A DNA stretch of 64,000 bases from Clostridia bacterium (GCA_003249225.1 QKJQ01000012.1:62001-126000); one strand, 5' to 3'; shown: positions 1-9,181, counted from the first letter of the stretch. Program-made: numbers and translations. Notes: generated by a model not told the origin, from the sequence alone.

Positions 1-992
1 AAAAGATCACCTCCTGTTTTACACAGTTACAGAATGGTGAAGTAGATGCTGTTGTATGTGATTCAACCGTTGCAGATGGTTATGTAGCTTCCAATCCGGA
101 TGCTTTTGTAATTGCTTATGTTGATCAGAGTGAGCCGGAGCAGTTCGGTGTGGCAATGTCACTTGACAATACAGAATTAAAAGCAGCCATTGACAGTGCA
201 ATCGAAGCATTGAAAGCAGAAGGATTTTTTGAAGACAACATAGCTTACTGGTTCGGAGCATCCGAGGATGCAGGCACAGAGGGTGCTTCCATGCTTATGA
301 ATGACGGTGTTCTTACAATCGGTGTTGAAGTAGGATACCCACCTTTCGAGGATTATGCAGAAGACGGAACAACAGAAATCGGTTATGACATTGATTTTGC
401 TTATGCGCTTGCTGAGAAGCTTGGTGTTGAAGTTAACTTTATCAATACTGCCTGGGACGGAATTTTCCAGGGTATCGGTGTGAATTATGACTGTGTAATC
501 TCAGCAGTTACGATTAATGATGAAAGATCACAGACGATGTTATTCTCAGAACCTTACATTGATAATTATCAGGCCGTTGTTGTAAAAGCTGGTTCTGATC
601 TTACGGTTTCTTCCTTTAATGACCTGAATGGTAAGGCAATTGCCTTACAGAAGGAGACAACTTCCGACGCATTAATGTCTGATTATGTAGCTACCGGTTC
701 TGTTGATATGACCATTTCTGCCAATGAAAAAATCACCTCCTGCTTCACACAGTTAGAAAATGGTGAAGTGGATGCGGTTGTATGTGATTCAACCGTTGCA
801 GATGGCTATGTAGCTTCCAATCCGGATGCCTTTGTGATTGCTTATGTAGATCAGAGCGAGCCGGAGCAGTTCGGAGTGGCTATGTCACTTGACAATACAG
901 AATTAAAAGCAGCCATTGACAGTGCAATTGAAGAACTGAAAGCAGAAGGGTTCTTCGCAGATAATATCGCATACTGGTTTGGTGCATCAGAA
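1..992 (+). repeat. Intragenic direct duplication inside the binding-protein gene
   Basis: Bases 1-270 and about 729-992 are direct repeats differing mainly at third codon positions. The encoded segments share runs such as NGEVDAVVCDSTVADGYVAS. The first copy is cut by the window edge, so the full repeat unit is probably one entire binding domain of roughly 730 bp. Confidence 0.85.
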
Positions 993-995
993 TAA
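1..995 (+). CDS. Amino-acid ABC transporter substrate-binding protein, tandem-domain form (5' end cut by window edge)
   Basis: The frame is open from base 3 with no start in the window, so the gene begins outside it. It encodes the C-terminal end of one SBP_bac_3 domain (to about base 270), then a complete second domain (about 300-992), covering motifs such as VEVGYPPFEDYA and IGYDIDFAYALAEKLG near its start and the lobe-closing FGVAMSLDN near its end. The last ~90 residues of the two domains are almost identical in protein and very similar in DNA, so this is a recent intragenic duplication. Such proteins capture polar amino acids outside the membrane and hand them to the permease. The permease and ATPase follow directly. 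An apparent ATG at 150 lies inside the first domain and is not the start. The ligand cannot be read from sequence. Family assignment is secure. Confidence 0.9.
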   Translation, partial: KITSCFTQLQNGEVDAVVCDSTVADGYVASNPDAFVIAYVDQSEPEQFGVAMSLDNTELKAAIDSAIEALKAEGFFEDNIAYWFGASEDAGTEGASMLMNDGVLTIGVEVGYPPFEDYAEDGTTEIGYDIDFAYALAEKLGVEVNFINTAWDGIFQGIGVNYDCVISAVTINDERSQTMLFSEPYIDNYQAVVVKAGSDLTVSSFNDLNGKAIALQKETTSDALMSDYVATGSVDMTISANEKITSCFTQLENGEVDAVVCDSTVADGYVASNPDAFVIAYVDQSEPEQFGVAMSLDNTELKAAIDSAIEELKAEGFFADNIAYWFGASE

Positions 996-1004
996 TTATA
1001 CTGA

Positions 1005-1043
1005 AACATACTCCTGCGCTATATTTTACGGCAGGAGTATGTT
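1005..1043 (+). promoter_or_regulatory. Intercistronic hairpin between binding-protein and permease genes
   Basis: AACATACTCCTGC (1005-1017) pairs perfectly with GCAGGAGTATGTT (1031-1043) around a 13-nt loop, and an A/T stretch without a U-run follows. In ABC importer operons a hairpin here commonly attenuates read-through or protects the abundant binding-protein mRNA from 3' decay; that role is inferred. Confidence 0.6.
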
Positions 1044-1080
1044 ATAATAATAACCAAAATACAAAGAGCAGGTAGCAGGA

Positions 1081-2121
1081 ATGAATATAATAAAAAAAGC
1101 AGTTAGAATTAAAGAATGGCAGCGCTCCTCCAAAATTGCTGCTATCGTGATCATTGTCATCATAGCAGTGTTCATTGGGTTGTCACTACTTCAGCTTTCG
1201 GAAGAAGAGATGATGAATTATGCCTCTGATGATGTAAAACAGATGATTGAAGAAGAGAGAGACAGTACCAGAAAGCATTTAACAATTACCTATAATGATC
1301 TTGGTGTCATCAGCTATCTTTCCTTTACTACATCAGGAGCAGCAGCAATCAAAGAAAGCTACGTATGCTTTTTGGGACAGGTGTACAAAGCAGATGAAGG
1401 TGCAGGCAAACTGACCGGACAGATGGTAAACTATACGTACCGTATGCTCGGGAAAGGTGAAAACGTACTTCATGGGGTGAAGCTTACGCTTTTACTGACG
1501 ACCGCTTCTGTGTTGATTGGTTTTATATTCAGTATTTTTCTGGCACTTGGTAAGATTGCAAAGAATAAGATCATAAGTAAGATCTGCAGTGCGTATATCT
1601 TTTTTTTCCGGGGGACGCCTTTGCTGATCCAGTTGTTTGTTGTTTATTTTTCTATTCCAGGTATTTTCGGATTTGCATGGAGAGATCTGTTTGATACTGC
1701 AGATACAGAAGCTGTTTATAAAGGTGCTTTTGTTGCAGCCCTGATTGCATTCTCATTGAACACAGCAGCATACTGTGCAGAAATCGTACGCGCTGCCATT
1801 CAGTCAATCGACAAGGGACAACATGAAGCTGCGAAAGCACTTGGAATGAGTTATGCACAGACAATGAGCCAGATCGTAATTCCTCAGTCGATCCGAAGAA
1901 TGATTCCGCCGCTTTGTAACGAATTCGTTATGATGATAAAGGATGTATCACTTGTTTTTGCCATATCCCTGATGGATATTACAACGATTTCAAAGAATAT
2001 TATGACAAGTGAAGGAAGTTATCTGGTATTCATTCCAGCCCTTATCATATACCTGATCATAACTGCAATATTCACATATATCTTTAATAAGATCGAGATT
2101 CGCCTCTCGGTCTATGAATAG
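1081..2121 (+). CDS. Amino-acid ABC transporter permease (HisM/GlnP family) with extended N-terminus
   Basis: 346 residues. The C-terminal ~215 residues form the typical polar amino-acid permease: [18 protein letters not shown] opens the membrane core, and the ATPase-contact EAA loop is visible as [12 protein letters not shown]. The N-terminus is unusual. It has a basic start, a membrane span at about residues 19-38, then ~90 polar residues probably outside the cell before the permease core. Usual family members are about 215-240 residues. It lies between the binding protein and ATPase genes and overlaps the edge of the ATPase leader region, so it is one operon with them. It forms the transmembrane channel, probably as a homodimer. 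Confidence 0.92.
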   Translation: MNIIKKAVRIKEWQRSSKIAAIVIIVIIAVFIGLSLLQLSEEEMMNYASDDVKQMIEEERDSTRKHLTITYNDLGVISYLSFTTSGAAAIKESYVCFLGQVYKADEGAGKLTGQMVNYTYRMLGKGENVLHGVKLTLLLTTASVLIGFIFSIFLALGKIAKNKIISKICSAYIFFFRGTPLLIQLFVVYFSIPGIFGFAWRDLFDTADTEAVYKGAFVAALIAFSLNTAAYCAEIVRAAIQSIDKGQHEAAKALGMSYAQTMSQIVIPQSIRRMIPPLCNEFVMMIKDVSLVFAISLMDITTISKNIMTSEGSYLVFIPALIIYLIITAIFTYIFNKIEIRLSVYE

Positions 2122-2131
2122 GAGGGCGGTT

Positions 2132-2902
2132 ATGAGTGAGTATCAATACATATTAAAAACAGAACATCTTGGTAAATCTTTCGGATCATTGGAAGTATTA
2201 AAGGATGTTAACTTAGAAGTAAAAAAGGGTGAAGTTATCTGTATCATTGGTCCCTCCGGAGCGGGAAAATCCACGTATCTCAGATCTTTAAATCAGCTTG
2301 AAAAGATAACAAGCGGCAAGATTTATCTGAAAGATGAATTATTCCTTCACAGAGAGCACAACCGAACCGTTCATAAGAGTACGCCGGAAAAACAGAAAGC
2401 AATGCTGTTAGAGATGGGAATGGTATTCCAGCGGTTCAATCTCTTCCCGCACAAGACTGTGCTGGAAAATGTAATGCTGGCTCCTACTCTTGTACGTAAA
2501 AAAACAAAAGCAGAGGCAAAAGCCTTATCTATAAAGCTGATAGAACGTGTTGGACTGTCAAGTAAGCTGAACGAATATCCAAGTAAATTGTCAGGTGGAC
2601 AGCAGCAGCGTGTTGCCATTGCAAGAGCCCTGGCCATGGAACCGGAGATCATGCTTTTTGATGAACCGACCAGTGCGCTTGATCCTGAACTAGTCGGAGA
2701 AGTTCTGAATGTTATGAAAGACCTTGCTAAACAGGGAATGACAATGCTTTGTGTAACACATGAGATGGGTTTCGCAAAGGAAGTTGCTGACCGCGTTGTA
2801 TTTATGGCAGATGGTATGATTCTGGAAGAGGGTGCGCCAAAAGAATTATTTGAGCATCCCAAGAATGAAAAAGCAGCGAACTTTCTAAAGAGTGTGCTAT
2901 AA
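2132..2902 (+). CDS. Amino-acid ABC transporter ATP-binding protein (GlnQ/HisP type)
   Basis: 256 residues. Walker A is GPSGAGKS, the signature is LSGGQQQR, Walker B is [12 protein letters not shown], and the switch histidine is in CVTHEMGFA. This is the ATPase that drives the importer encoded just upstream. The start is placed at ATG 2132 because GGAGG lies 7 bases upstream; the in-frame ATG at 2114 is inside the end of the permease gene and has no ribosome site. A residue block after Walker A (around [17 protein letters not shown]) is slightly longer than in GlnQ of model organisms. Third gene of the importer operon, followed by a terminator. Confidence 0.95.
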   Translation: MSEYQYILKTEHLGKSFGSLEVLKDVNLEVKKGEVICIIGPSGAGKSTYLRSLNQLEKITSGKIYLKDELFLHREHNRTVHKSTPEKQKAMLLEMGMVFQRFNLFPHKTVLENVMLAPTLVRKKTKAEAKALSIKLIERVGLSSKLNEYPSKLSGGQQQRVAIARALAMEPEIMLFDEPTSALDPELVGEVLNVMKDLAKQGMTMLCVTHEMGFAKEVADRVVFMADGMILEEGAPKELFEHPKNEKAANFLKSVL

Positions 2903-2926
2903 AGTTTTCAGTAAACAGAACAAAAG

Positions 2927-2980
2927 AAAAGATACAAATTCCGGCTGCAGGATGGGCTGGTCTTTGTATCTTTTATTATT
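2927..2980 (+). terminator. Intrinsic terminator after the amino-acid importer operon
   Basis: AAAAGATACAAA (2927-2938) pairs with TTTGTATCTTTT (2963-2974), and a T-rich tract follows. The A-rich upstream arm means it may also stop the converging chemoreceptor transcript. Confidence 0.75.
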
Positions 2981-3003
2981 TTAATTTAAAAAGTAGTTCT
3001 GAT

Positions 3004-4569
3004 TTAAAATTTACACAATATATCAGCACATAGTACGCATGTCTCCTGTGCTGAGTTCTTATAGGATACGGATATGGTGCGGCAGAGTTTGCCGGTAGCA
3101 CCCGAGATGTAATCCTGTGTCCGGTACATTTCGCCGTTCATTTTTAGCGCATGACGGAAATACTTTGCACTTGCATTGTTCGTTCCCGGCTCACTTGGTT
3201 TAAAATCAGTGTTTTCATCGGAAAGCATGTTCGAGTTCATTATGGTGTGACTGATCTGAATACCATTTGCATCATAAAGATAGAAGCATTCTGTCTGCAG
3301 ATCATTTTTAAGTAAATCAGAAAAAGCAGAATCAATTTTGTTCCTGTCCGTATAAGATTTTATGGAATCTGTAACCCTTGCAAGAAGTGCTTTGTCCTCT
3401 GTTGTCTCTTTCACAGGGTCACGGTGTATGGCAGAGGAGCTACCGGATATCCGAAACTCACCGATCAGATCGTTTAATTGATTTGCACTGTCGTATAAAG
3501 TAACGACATTGGCAGCACTTTCCTGTGCGTAAGCAGCATTTGACTGGACGGCGGCTGAGATGTCCTCAATAATAGCTGTGATTTCTGAAAAATTGTTTTC
3601 TTGTAAAATGGAGGAGTCAACGATCTGGTTGCTTTGCTCGGATATGGTATCGATAATATTCTGAATCGCGGTGAATTTTTTTGAGGTATCGTTAGCTATC
3701 TCGAGACTTTGGGCAACGTTAGTATAATTGGTCTGGATAAGTTCTGTAGTCTGGCTCACGGCACTTGCGCTCTTGGCAGCAAGCTGACCGACCTGCTCGG
3801 CTACGACGACAAAGCCTTTTCCGGCTTCACCGGCTCTTGCCGCCTCAATCGAAGCATTGAGCGCAAGGAGTTTGGTCTGTGAAGCGATCTGATTAATCAG
3901 TTCAATGACACTGCCGATTTCGTTGGTTGATTTTTGCACAGCCTCAATGGAGGAAAGCATCTGTTCCATGGAAGTCTGTCCTTCGTCTGCTTCTTTTTTT
4001 GCAGCGTTTGCCTCTAGGGCAGCTTGTTTTGCATGCTGTGTGTTATCGGAAGTCGATGCGGTCAGATCGTTCATCTTACCGGAAAGATCGGACACGAGCT
4101 GTGCCTGTTTGGTCGCATTGTTTGCTACGGTCTGCGAGGATTTCTCCATATCGGCACACATACTGTCGATATCGACCGTAAGGTCTGTTATTTTATGAAA
4201 GGTCGAATCCATCGAATGCCGGATTTTGACTAATGCATTTTTTATCGGAATAAAATCACCTTTGTAGGAGAGAGAAGAATCTTGTTTTACCATAAGATCA
4301 CCGGCAGAAAGATGTGCCAGAACCTGAGAAATCTCACGAATATAGCTGTTCAGCATTTCACTGATCTTGTTAACATCAGAAGCCAGTCCCACCAACTTCA
4401 TTTCATCCGTCCTATCAATCGTGGTAGTAAGCACACCCTCTGACATGTCATGTATGCAGCGCGCAATTACCTGTGCTTCTTCCTGAATCGTCGTATTGTT
4501 CTGTTTGTTTTTGTTGTTCCACATAGTTTGCTTTTCTAACGAGCGGGCATAAACATAACGTAAGTTCAA
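3004..4569 (-). CDS. Methyl-accepting chemotaxis protein, soluble, with C-terminal sensor-like domain
   Basis: About 521 residues with no transmembrane segment. The signalling hairpin is canonical ([20 protein letters not shown]), flanked by long Ala/Gln/Ser-rich helices. The N-terminal ~100 residues look HAMP-like. After the coiled coil there is a C-terminal ~110-residue domain with [11 protein letters not shown] and [13 protein letters not shown], resembling PAS/Cache-fold sensors (inference). Such receptors report cytoplasmic signals to CheA/CheW. The start is uncertain: TTG at 4569 has AAGG 5 bases upstream, whereas ATG at 4524 has no clear ribosome site. It has its own consensus promoter at 4715-4744 and converges on the importer operon. 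Confidence 0.85.
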   Translation of the reverse strand: MNLRYVYARSLEKQTMWNNKNKQNNTTIQEEAQVIARCIHDMSEGVLTTTIDRTDEMKLVGLASDVNKISEMLNSYIREISQVLAHLSAGDLMVKQDSSLSYKGDFIPIKNALVKIRHSMDSTFHKITDLTVDIDSMCADMEKSSQTVANNATKQAQLVSDLSGKMNDLTASTSDNTQHAKQAALEANAAKKEADEGQTSMEQMLSSIEAVQKSTNEIGSVIELINQIASQTKLLALNASIEAARAGEAGKGFVVVAEQVGQLAAKSASAVSQTTELIQTNYTNVAQSLEIANDTSKKFTAIQNIIDTISEQSNQIVDSSILQENNFSEITAIIEDISAAVQSNAAYAQESAANVVTLYDSANQLNDLIGEFRISGSSSAIHRDPVKETTEDKALLARVTDSIKSYTDRNKIDSAFSDLLKNDLQTECFYLYDANGIQISHTIMNSNMLSDENTDFKPSEPGTNNASAKYFRHALKMNGEMYRTQDYISGATGKLCRTISVSYKNSAQETCVLCADILCKF

Positions 4570-4714
4570 TGAAACCTTAAGCCTCTCGTCAGGACAATGA
4601 TGTCATACCTCTCTTTCTTGTTTTTATTTCAGGCGTTTTAAACACCGAACCCCCCTCTTACCGTGTCGATGTATAAAAGTAAATTTGTTTTTACTGTACA
4701 CAGGCACACTAGAC

Positions 4715-4744
4715 ATTATATAAAAGGGGAGGGACTTGTGTCAA
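4715..4744 (-). promoter_or_regulatory. Consensus sigma-A promoter for the chemoreceptor gene
   Basis: Reading on the minus strand, TTGACA (4744-4739), an 18-bp spacer and TATAAT (4720-4715). Transcription should start near 4708, leaving a leader of about 140 bases. Confidence 0.75.
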
Positions 4745-5035
4745 GAAAGTATGAAGTTATGGTGACATAAATTCACGAAATGTAAATGCTGAAAGTAAAA
4801 TCACGTTCAACTCTCAAAGTTCCTATCGATGAAATCCCTGCTGCGAACTTTCAATACGCAGAAAATACCATTAATACCGTTAGACTTTTACGGCATCTTG
4901 TGCTAGAATCGAAAAGGTATAACGCTATTTTACACAAAGACGTGTCTATATAGAGAATTGACTGCCTGGTAATCACATAATGATGATACAAAAGAATACA
5001 CTTGCAGTAAGTGGACTACTCGGAATGGAGGAAAA
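4745..5035. other. Intergenic region between divergent chemoreceptor and sugar-kinase genes
   Basis: No gene is seen. Possible weak plus-strand promoters are TTAGAC-18-TAGAAT (near 4883-4912) and a TTGACT near 4959 without a good -10. No convincing riboswitch or repeat was found. Confidence 0.4.
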
Positions 5036-6097
5036 ATGCGAAAAGACAACAAAAAATCTATGATTGAAACGATGGATGAGAGAACGTACGATTTGCTGGC
5101 TATGGGAGAGATTCTGCTTCGTTTATCCCCGCCAAACGATGAAAGGCTTGTGCGTGGTGACCTCCTGCAGAAACAGACCGGTGGAGCGGAACTTAATGTA
5201 GTTTCCGGTGCTTCCATGCTTGGTCTGCATACAGGTATCTTATCAAAAATACCTGCGAATGACATCGGTTACTTTGTAAAGAACTACATACGTTTTTGCG
5301 GTGTCAGTGACGATTATCTGATCTATGATGACAGTAAGGAAGCAAGACTTGGAATTTATTTTTATGAGAATGGTGCACATCCAAGAAAACCGGCGATTAT
5401 TTACGATCGGTTGAATACCTCCATGCGTTCTCTGACCTACGAAGAACTCCCACAGGATGTACTAACATCGACCAGGTGCTTTCATACCAGCGGAATTACA
5501 CTGGCATTGAATCATAATCTGCAGGATGCCGCTGTGGAGCTGATTAAAAAGATGAAAGAGAATAACACGATTATTTCCTTTGATGTGAATTTCAGAGGGA
5601 ATCTGTGGACAGGAGATGAAGCAAGAGAGTGCATAGAAAAGATCCTTCCCTATGTTGATATTTTCTTCTGTTCAGAGGATACGGCAAGGCTGACCTTTAA
5701 AAAAGAAGGTACTGCAAAAGAAATCATGAAGAGTTTTACAGAAGATTATCCGATTTCTATCGTGGCATCAACTCAGCGAATTGTGCACAGTCCTAAGATT
5801 CATACCTTTGGTTCTATTATATACAATAGAATGAACAACAGTTATTATGAGGAAGAACCGTACCGTAACATAGAAGTCATTGACCGAATTGGAAGCGGTG
5901 ATGCCTATGTCTCCGGAGTACTTTATGGAATTCTAGCTCATGATTTTGATTGTCAGAAAGCACTGGAATATGGCAATGCATCAAGTGCCATGAAAAGTAC
6001 AATTCACGGTGATCTGCCATCCTGTAATCTTCGGGAAATCGACAGAATGATTCAGGAGCACAAAGCAGTTGGACGGCAGTCGGAAATGGATCGGTAA
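5036..6097 (+). CDS. PfkB-family sugar kinase, 2-keto-3-deoxygluconate kinase-like
   Basis: 353 residues. The N-terminal strand with MGEILLRLSPPNDERL and the following GGAELNVVSGASMLG match the substrate-binding part of KDG-kinase-like PfkB proteins. The C-terminal PfkB signature DRIGSGDAYVSGVLYG carries the catalytic aspartate and anion hole. These enzymes phosphorylate 2-keto-3-deoxy sugar acids, feeding the KDPG aldolase step. GGAGG lies 6 bases before the ATG. The neighbours are a dehydratase of the enolase superfamily, an SDR and a GntR regulator, which fits sugar-acid catabolism. No aldolase gene is in the window. The exact substrate is inferred. Confidence 0.85.
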   Translation: MRKDNKKSMIETMDERTYDLLAMGEILLRLSPPNDERLVRGDLLQKQTGGAELNVVSGASMLGLHTGILSKIPANDIGYFVKNYIRFCGVSDDYLIYDDSKEARLGIYFYENGAHPRKPAIIYDRLNTSMRSLTYEELPQDVLTSTRCFHTSGITLALNHNLQDAAVELIKKMKENNTIISFDVNFRGNLWTGDEARECIEKILPYVDIFFCSEDTARLTFKKEGTAKEIMKSFTEDYPISIVASTQRIVHSPKIHTFGSIIYNRMNNSYYEEEPYRNIEVIDRIGSGDAYVSGVLYGILAHDFDCQKALEYGNASSAMKSTIHGDLPSCNLREIDRMIQEHKAVGRQSEMDR

Positions 6098-6194
6098 ATG
6101 CGATACAATCACTGGCGTCAGTACAAAACACCATGAAATCTTCCTTTCTGTAATAGTAAAAAAACAAGATACAACGGAAAAGTACAAAGAGCAA

Positions 6195-6221
6195 AAGAGA
6201 CCGAAATGGTCTCTTTTTTTG
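6195..6221 (+). terminator. Intrinsic terminator after the sugar kinase
   Basis: AGAGACC (6196-6202), loop GAAAT, GGTCTCT (6208-6214), then an uninterrupted T run. Confidence 0.88.
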
Positions 6222-6307
6222 TGTGAAAAAAGGAATGCTTGATTGTATAGTTCAGTGCATTCTGAAAGAAGCGGGGATTTTAAGTTCAGCAGCTGATCGG
6301 TCGCGGA

Positions 6308-7051
6308 TTAGAAGCCAAAGCTTAAAGCTCCACCGTCAATGGCAAAGTCCTGTCCGGTCACATAAATGGCAGTATCACTAAGAAGGTAGAGAGCCAGGGC
6401 TCCAATATCCTTCGTTTCACCGAACCTGTGCAGAGGCATACGTGCCAGAATTTTATCTTTTCTTTCCGGTGTCATGACCTGCTTATTCATTTCACTGGGA
6501 AACCAGCCGGGAGCGATGCTGTTGACGGTGATGTTATTGCTGGCCCATTCAACGGACAGACCACGGGTGAGACCAAGGACAGCCGCCTTGCTCGTACAGT
6601 AGGGAACAACTTCTGAAAATCCAAGATGTGCTGCCATACTTGATATATTTATAATTCGACCCGTGAAAGAAGATTTGCGAAGGTAAGGATAACAGTAACA
6701 GCAAAGATGGAACAGGCTTTTTACATTAACCTCCATGACCTTGTCAAATTCATCTTCTGTGATTTCTTCTGCACGTCGTTTTACAGTGATGCCGGCATTG
6801 TTGATTAAAAAATCAATACCGGTGTCATTTCCTATTTTATCAATGAGTGCTTTCATCTGGACCAGATCACAAACATCTCCTTTGATATGTTGTAGGTTGG
6901 GGTGTGTTGAAATTGATGCATCTTTCACGGTACCGCTGCGGCTGATTCCGTAAATTACAGCGCCGGCTTCTGCAAGTACGGAAGCAATTGCAAGCCCGAT
7001 ACCGCTGCTGGTTCCGGTTACTATACCGTATCTACCTGTAAGATCAAACAT
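6308..7051 (-). CDS. Short-chain dehydrogenase/reductase (KduD / gluconate dehydrogenase-like)
   Basis: 247 residues, the usual classical SDR length. The cofactor motif is TGTSSGIG, followed by NNAG, the catalytic serine in ISSMAA and YCTSK for the Tyr/Lys pair. It probably oxidises or reduces a hydroxyl of a sugar acid with NAD(P). A strong ribosome site (AAGGAGGT, 6 bases before the ATG) is present. It lies 49 bp downstream of the dehydratase gene on the same strand, so the two are co-transcribed from the operator-controlled promoter near 8261-8289. Substrate not determinable from sequence. Confidence 0.88.
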   Translation of the reverse strand: MFDLTGRYGIVTGTSSGIGLAIASVLAEAGAVIYGISRSGTVKDASISTHPNLQHIKGDVCDLVQMKALIDKIGNDTGIDFLINNAGITVKRRAEEITEDEFDKVMEVNVKSLFHLCCYCYPYLRKSSFTGRIINISSMAAHLGFSEVVPYCTSKAAVLGLTRGLSVEWASNNITVNSIAPGWFPSEMNKQVMTPERKDKILARMPLHRFGETKDIGALALYLLSDTAIYVTGQDFAIDGGALSFGF

Positions 7052-7100
7052 GAAATACCTCCTTTTGTCTCTAGCTTGGATTTCTGTTTATTTATAAGAA

Positions 7101-8189
7101 TTATTTTATTTCTTTTAATGCGTCAGGAAGGAAAGAAAATCCCCATCCTGCGCCTTCCCGCTGGATAGCGTATCCATTCTCAATGAGCATTGGCTTATCG
7201 ATAATGCCATCGATCCAGTCAAAGGATTCTGCACCGTATGGATTTTCTATGGTAGAAAGCAGCGGTACATCATAATCCTTATAGTAGTGTGGCAGGCAGG
7301 GGATATGATAAGCGTTGGCAAGTGCTGCTGAATTCCTCCAGTTCTCAACACCACCAATACGTACCAGATCCGGTTGCCACAGATCGAGCGCATTCCTGCG
7401 GATCAGTTCTTTTAATGCGCTTTCATCATACTCGCGTTCTCCCATGGCAAGACTGATACCGGTCTTTTGACGAATGATTTCATACCCTGCAAAGTCGGTA
7501 TTCTTAACAGGTTCTTCAAACCAGTGGATGCCAAGACTTTTTGCTGCATCAGAAAGCTTTATAGCGGATGGAACGTCAAGTCCCTGGTTGGCATCGATCA
7601 TTATGTTAACGGAGGAACCAAGTGCTTCTCTGGCTTTTGCGATGCGGGCAAGGTCTCTGTCGATAGAAGGACTTCCCACCTTGATCTTTACAGCCTGAAA
7701 TCCACGTTTTTTATAGGTAAGAACTTCATCGAGAAGCTCATCGTCACTGTAACTTAACCAACCGCCGCTTCCATAGACCGGAATCTTCTTTCCGTTGCTT
7801 CCAAGAAGTTTATATATGGGTTGACCAACTGATTTTCCAAAAGCATCCCACATGGCAATGTTCGCCGAAGCCTGTGCCCATCGAAGAAGACCTAGGTTGC
7901 CAAAGTATTCACATTCCTTCTCATAATCTGCCTTCATTCGAATGGTTTCATTTACTTCATAGGGGTGAGACAGCAGAAAATGCTGTATATCCTGTAAAGC
8001 TCCCTTGATTGCCATTGGAGAGTAGTGAAAGCTTAACAGATAGCCCTGACCTGTTATTCCGCCTGCCGTCTCCAGCTCTACTACATAAAAGGCAATCTCA
8101 CTTATTTCGTGGGTGGAGTCTGCGATTGGCTGACTCATTTTTGATGTGGCAGAATAAATTCTGACATCACGTATTTGATTTTTATTCAT
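7101..8189 (-). CDS. Enolase-superfamily sugar-acid dehydratase (mandelate racemase/muconate lactonizing family)
   Basis: 362 residues from ATG 8189, which has GAGAGG 5-10 bases upstream; a longer reading to 8270 would run through the operator and promoter and is rejected. The metal and acid/base residues of the barrel are visible: the KIK motif in GFQAVKIKVG, Asp in MIDANQG, Glu in WFEEPV, Glu in AMGEREYD and a late His in CLPHYYKDYD. The KxK plus late His pattern places it in the mandelate-racemase subgroup, which includes acid-sugar dehydratases making 2-keto-3-deoxy acids. That product would be the substrate of the nearby KDG-kinase-like enzyme. Exact sugar acid unknown. Confidence 0.88.
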   Translation of the reverse strand: MNKNQIRDVRIYSATSKMSQPIADSTHEISEIAFYVVELETAGGITGQGYLLSFHYSPMAIKGALQDIQHFLLSHPYEVNETIRMKADYEKECEYFGNLGLLRWAQASANIAMWDAFGKSVGQPIYKLLGSNGKKIPVYGSGGWLSYSDDELLDEVLTYKKRGFQAVKIKVGSPSIDRDLARIAKAREALGSSVNIMIDANQGLDVPSAIKLSDAAKSLGIHWFEEPVKNTDFAGYEIIRQKTGISLAMGEREYDESALKELIRRNALDLWQPDLVRIGGVENWRNSAALANAYHIPCLPHYYKDYDVPLLSTIENPYGAESFDWIDGIIDKPMLIENGYAIQREGAGWGFSFLPDALKEIK

Positions 8190-8237
8190 AAGTTCCTCTC
8201 GTTCTGTCATGGATTGTGACAGAAATAATGGTTTTTT

Positions 8238-8255
8238 TGTGTGATATATCACACA
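8238..8255. promoter_or_regulatory. Perfect 18-bp palindromic operator candidate
   Basis: TGTGTGATATATCACACA is a perfect inverted repeat located just downstream of the minus-strand -10 box (8261-8266). It is well placed for repression of the dehydratase/SDR operon by the divergently encoded GntR regulator. Confidence 0.7.
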
Positions 8256-8260
8256 GTGAG

Positions 8261-8289
8261 ATAATAGCATAGAGGTATAGAAAAGTCAA
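8261..8289 (-). promoter_or_regulatory. Promoter of the dehydratase/SDR operon
   Basis: On the minus strand, TTGACT (8289-8284), a 17-bp spacer and TATTAT (8266-8261). The palindrome at 8238-8255 covers the expected start site and early transcript. Confidence 0.75.
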
Positions 8290-8318
8290 TAATCATAAGG
8301 AATAGTGATGTATCAGAG

Positions 8319-8347
8319 TTGACAATATGCGTTATGTTTGTTATTCT
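8319..8347 (+). promoter_or_regulatory. Promoter of the GntR regulator gene
   Basis: TTGACA (8319-8324), a 17-bp spacer and TATTCT (8342-8347). It diverges from the dehydratase promoter about 30 bp away. Confidence 0.75.
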
Positions 8348-8424
8348 ATGGTTAATAAACTTTTACAGCAGTGTTAATGAGGCGGCATCTTGTATTCTGA
8401 TTACTAGAATGGGAAGTGTTACAT

Positions 8425-9075
8425 ATGGATAAAAAAAAGACATTAAAGCAGGAAGCTTATGATTTTATTAAAAGAAGGATAAGCACCTGCAAGTATATGC
8501 CGGGAGAACTGATCAATGAACTGCGAATATCGGAAGAGACAGGGATCGGAAGAACGCCGGTAAGAGAAGCAATTACGGCACTTTGTCTGGAGGGGTTTGT
8601 AGATATAAGACCAAGGAAGGGTACTTATGTTAGTCAGATTACGAGAGAAGCCGTTCTTGAGAACTATCAGATTCGTTCCATTCTTGAACCTGCAATTATA
8701 ACGCAGTATATTCATTCGTACAATAAACTGGAACTAATGGAATACGATAAGCAGTTCAAGTATCTTGATTTTAAAAAGCCCGAGATTGTATACGCACTGG
8801 ACATAAGCTTTCATAAGTATCTGATCAATATATGCAGGAATGATAAGATCATACGTATGTACAATGAAGTCATGAATGCTCAGTTTCGCATGGGAATGTA
8901 CAATACGATCATGAAGACGAATAAGCTGGACAGTTATAGCACAGAACATCATGATATTATTCTTGGACTTTTAATGGATGATACGAAGAAAACTGTGGAT
9001 GCTATACTGACGCATATAAGAATCAGTCAGATGAGCACACTGGAGAGCATTCAAAAAATTGAGAGGGTGCAGTAA
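8425..9075 (+). CDS. GntR-family transcriptional regulator, FadR/FCD subfamily
   Basis: 216 residues. The N-terminal winged helix-turn-helix has GRTPVREAITALCLEGFVDIRPRKGTYV split over two helices and the wing. The C-terminal ~140 residues are all-helical with histidine-bearing stretches (DISFHKYL, TEHHDII, THIRIS), as in FCD domains that bind a carboxylate effector through a metal. ATG 8425 is preferred, with GGGA 10 bases upstream; GTG 8416 is the alternative. It is divergent from the sugar-acid operon and is the likely repressor acting at the 18-bp palindrome, with a sugar acid or its keto-deoxy product as inducer (inference). Confidence 0.9.
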   Translation: MDKKKTLKQEAYDFIKRRISTCKYMPGELINELRISEETGIGRTPVREAITALCLEGFVDIRPRKGTYVSQITREAVLENYQIRSILEPAIITQYIHSYNKLELMEYDKQFKYLDFKKPEIVYALDISFHKYLINICRNDKIIRMYNEVMNAQFRMGMYNTIMKTNKLDSYSTEHHDIILGLLMDDTKKTVDAILTHIRISQMSTLESIQKIERVQ

Positions 9076-9181
9076 GCTGAAAAAGCGGATCAGTGGAAAT
9101 AAAATATGAGAACCGAGGTTTTATTTAGTGTACGATACTATGTTTATAAACAAAAAACGTGTTGGTAACGAAGGGAGTTAT

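Noticed and set aside
2371..2862. Antisense open frame across the ABC ATPase gene
   Set aside because: Shadow of a strongly conserved coding sequence; no ribosome site or domain.
4570..4714. c-di-GMP (GEMM) riboswitch in the chemoreceptor leader
   Set aside because: Chemoreceptor leaders in clostridia often carry one, but the conserved GEMM core and tetraloop-receptor sequences are not present.
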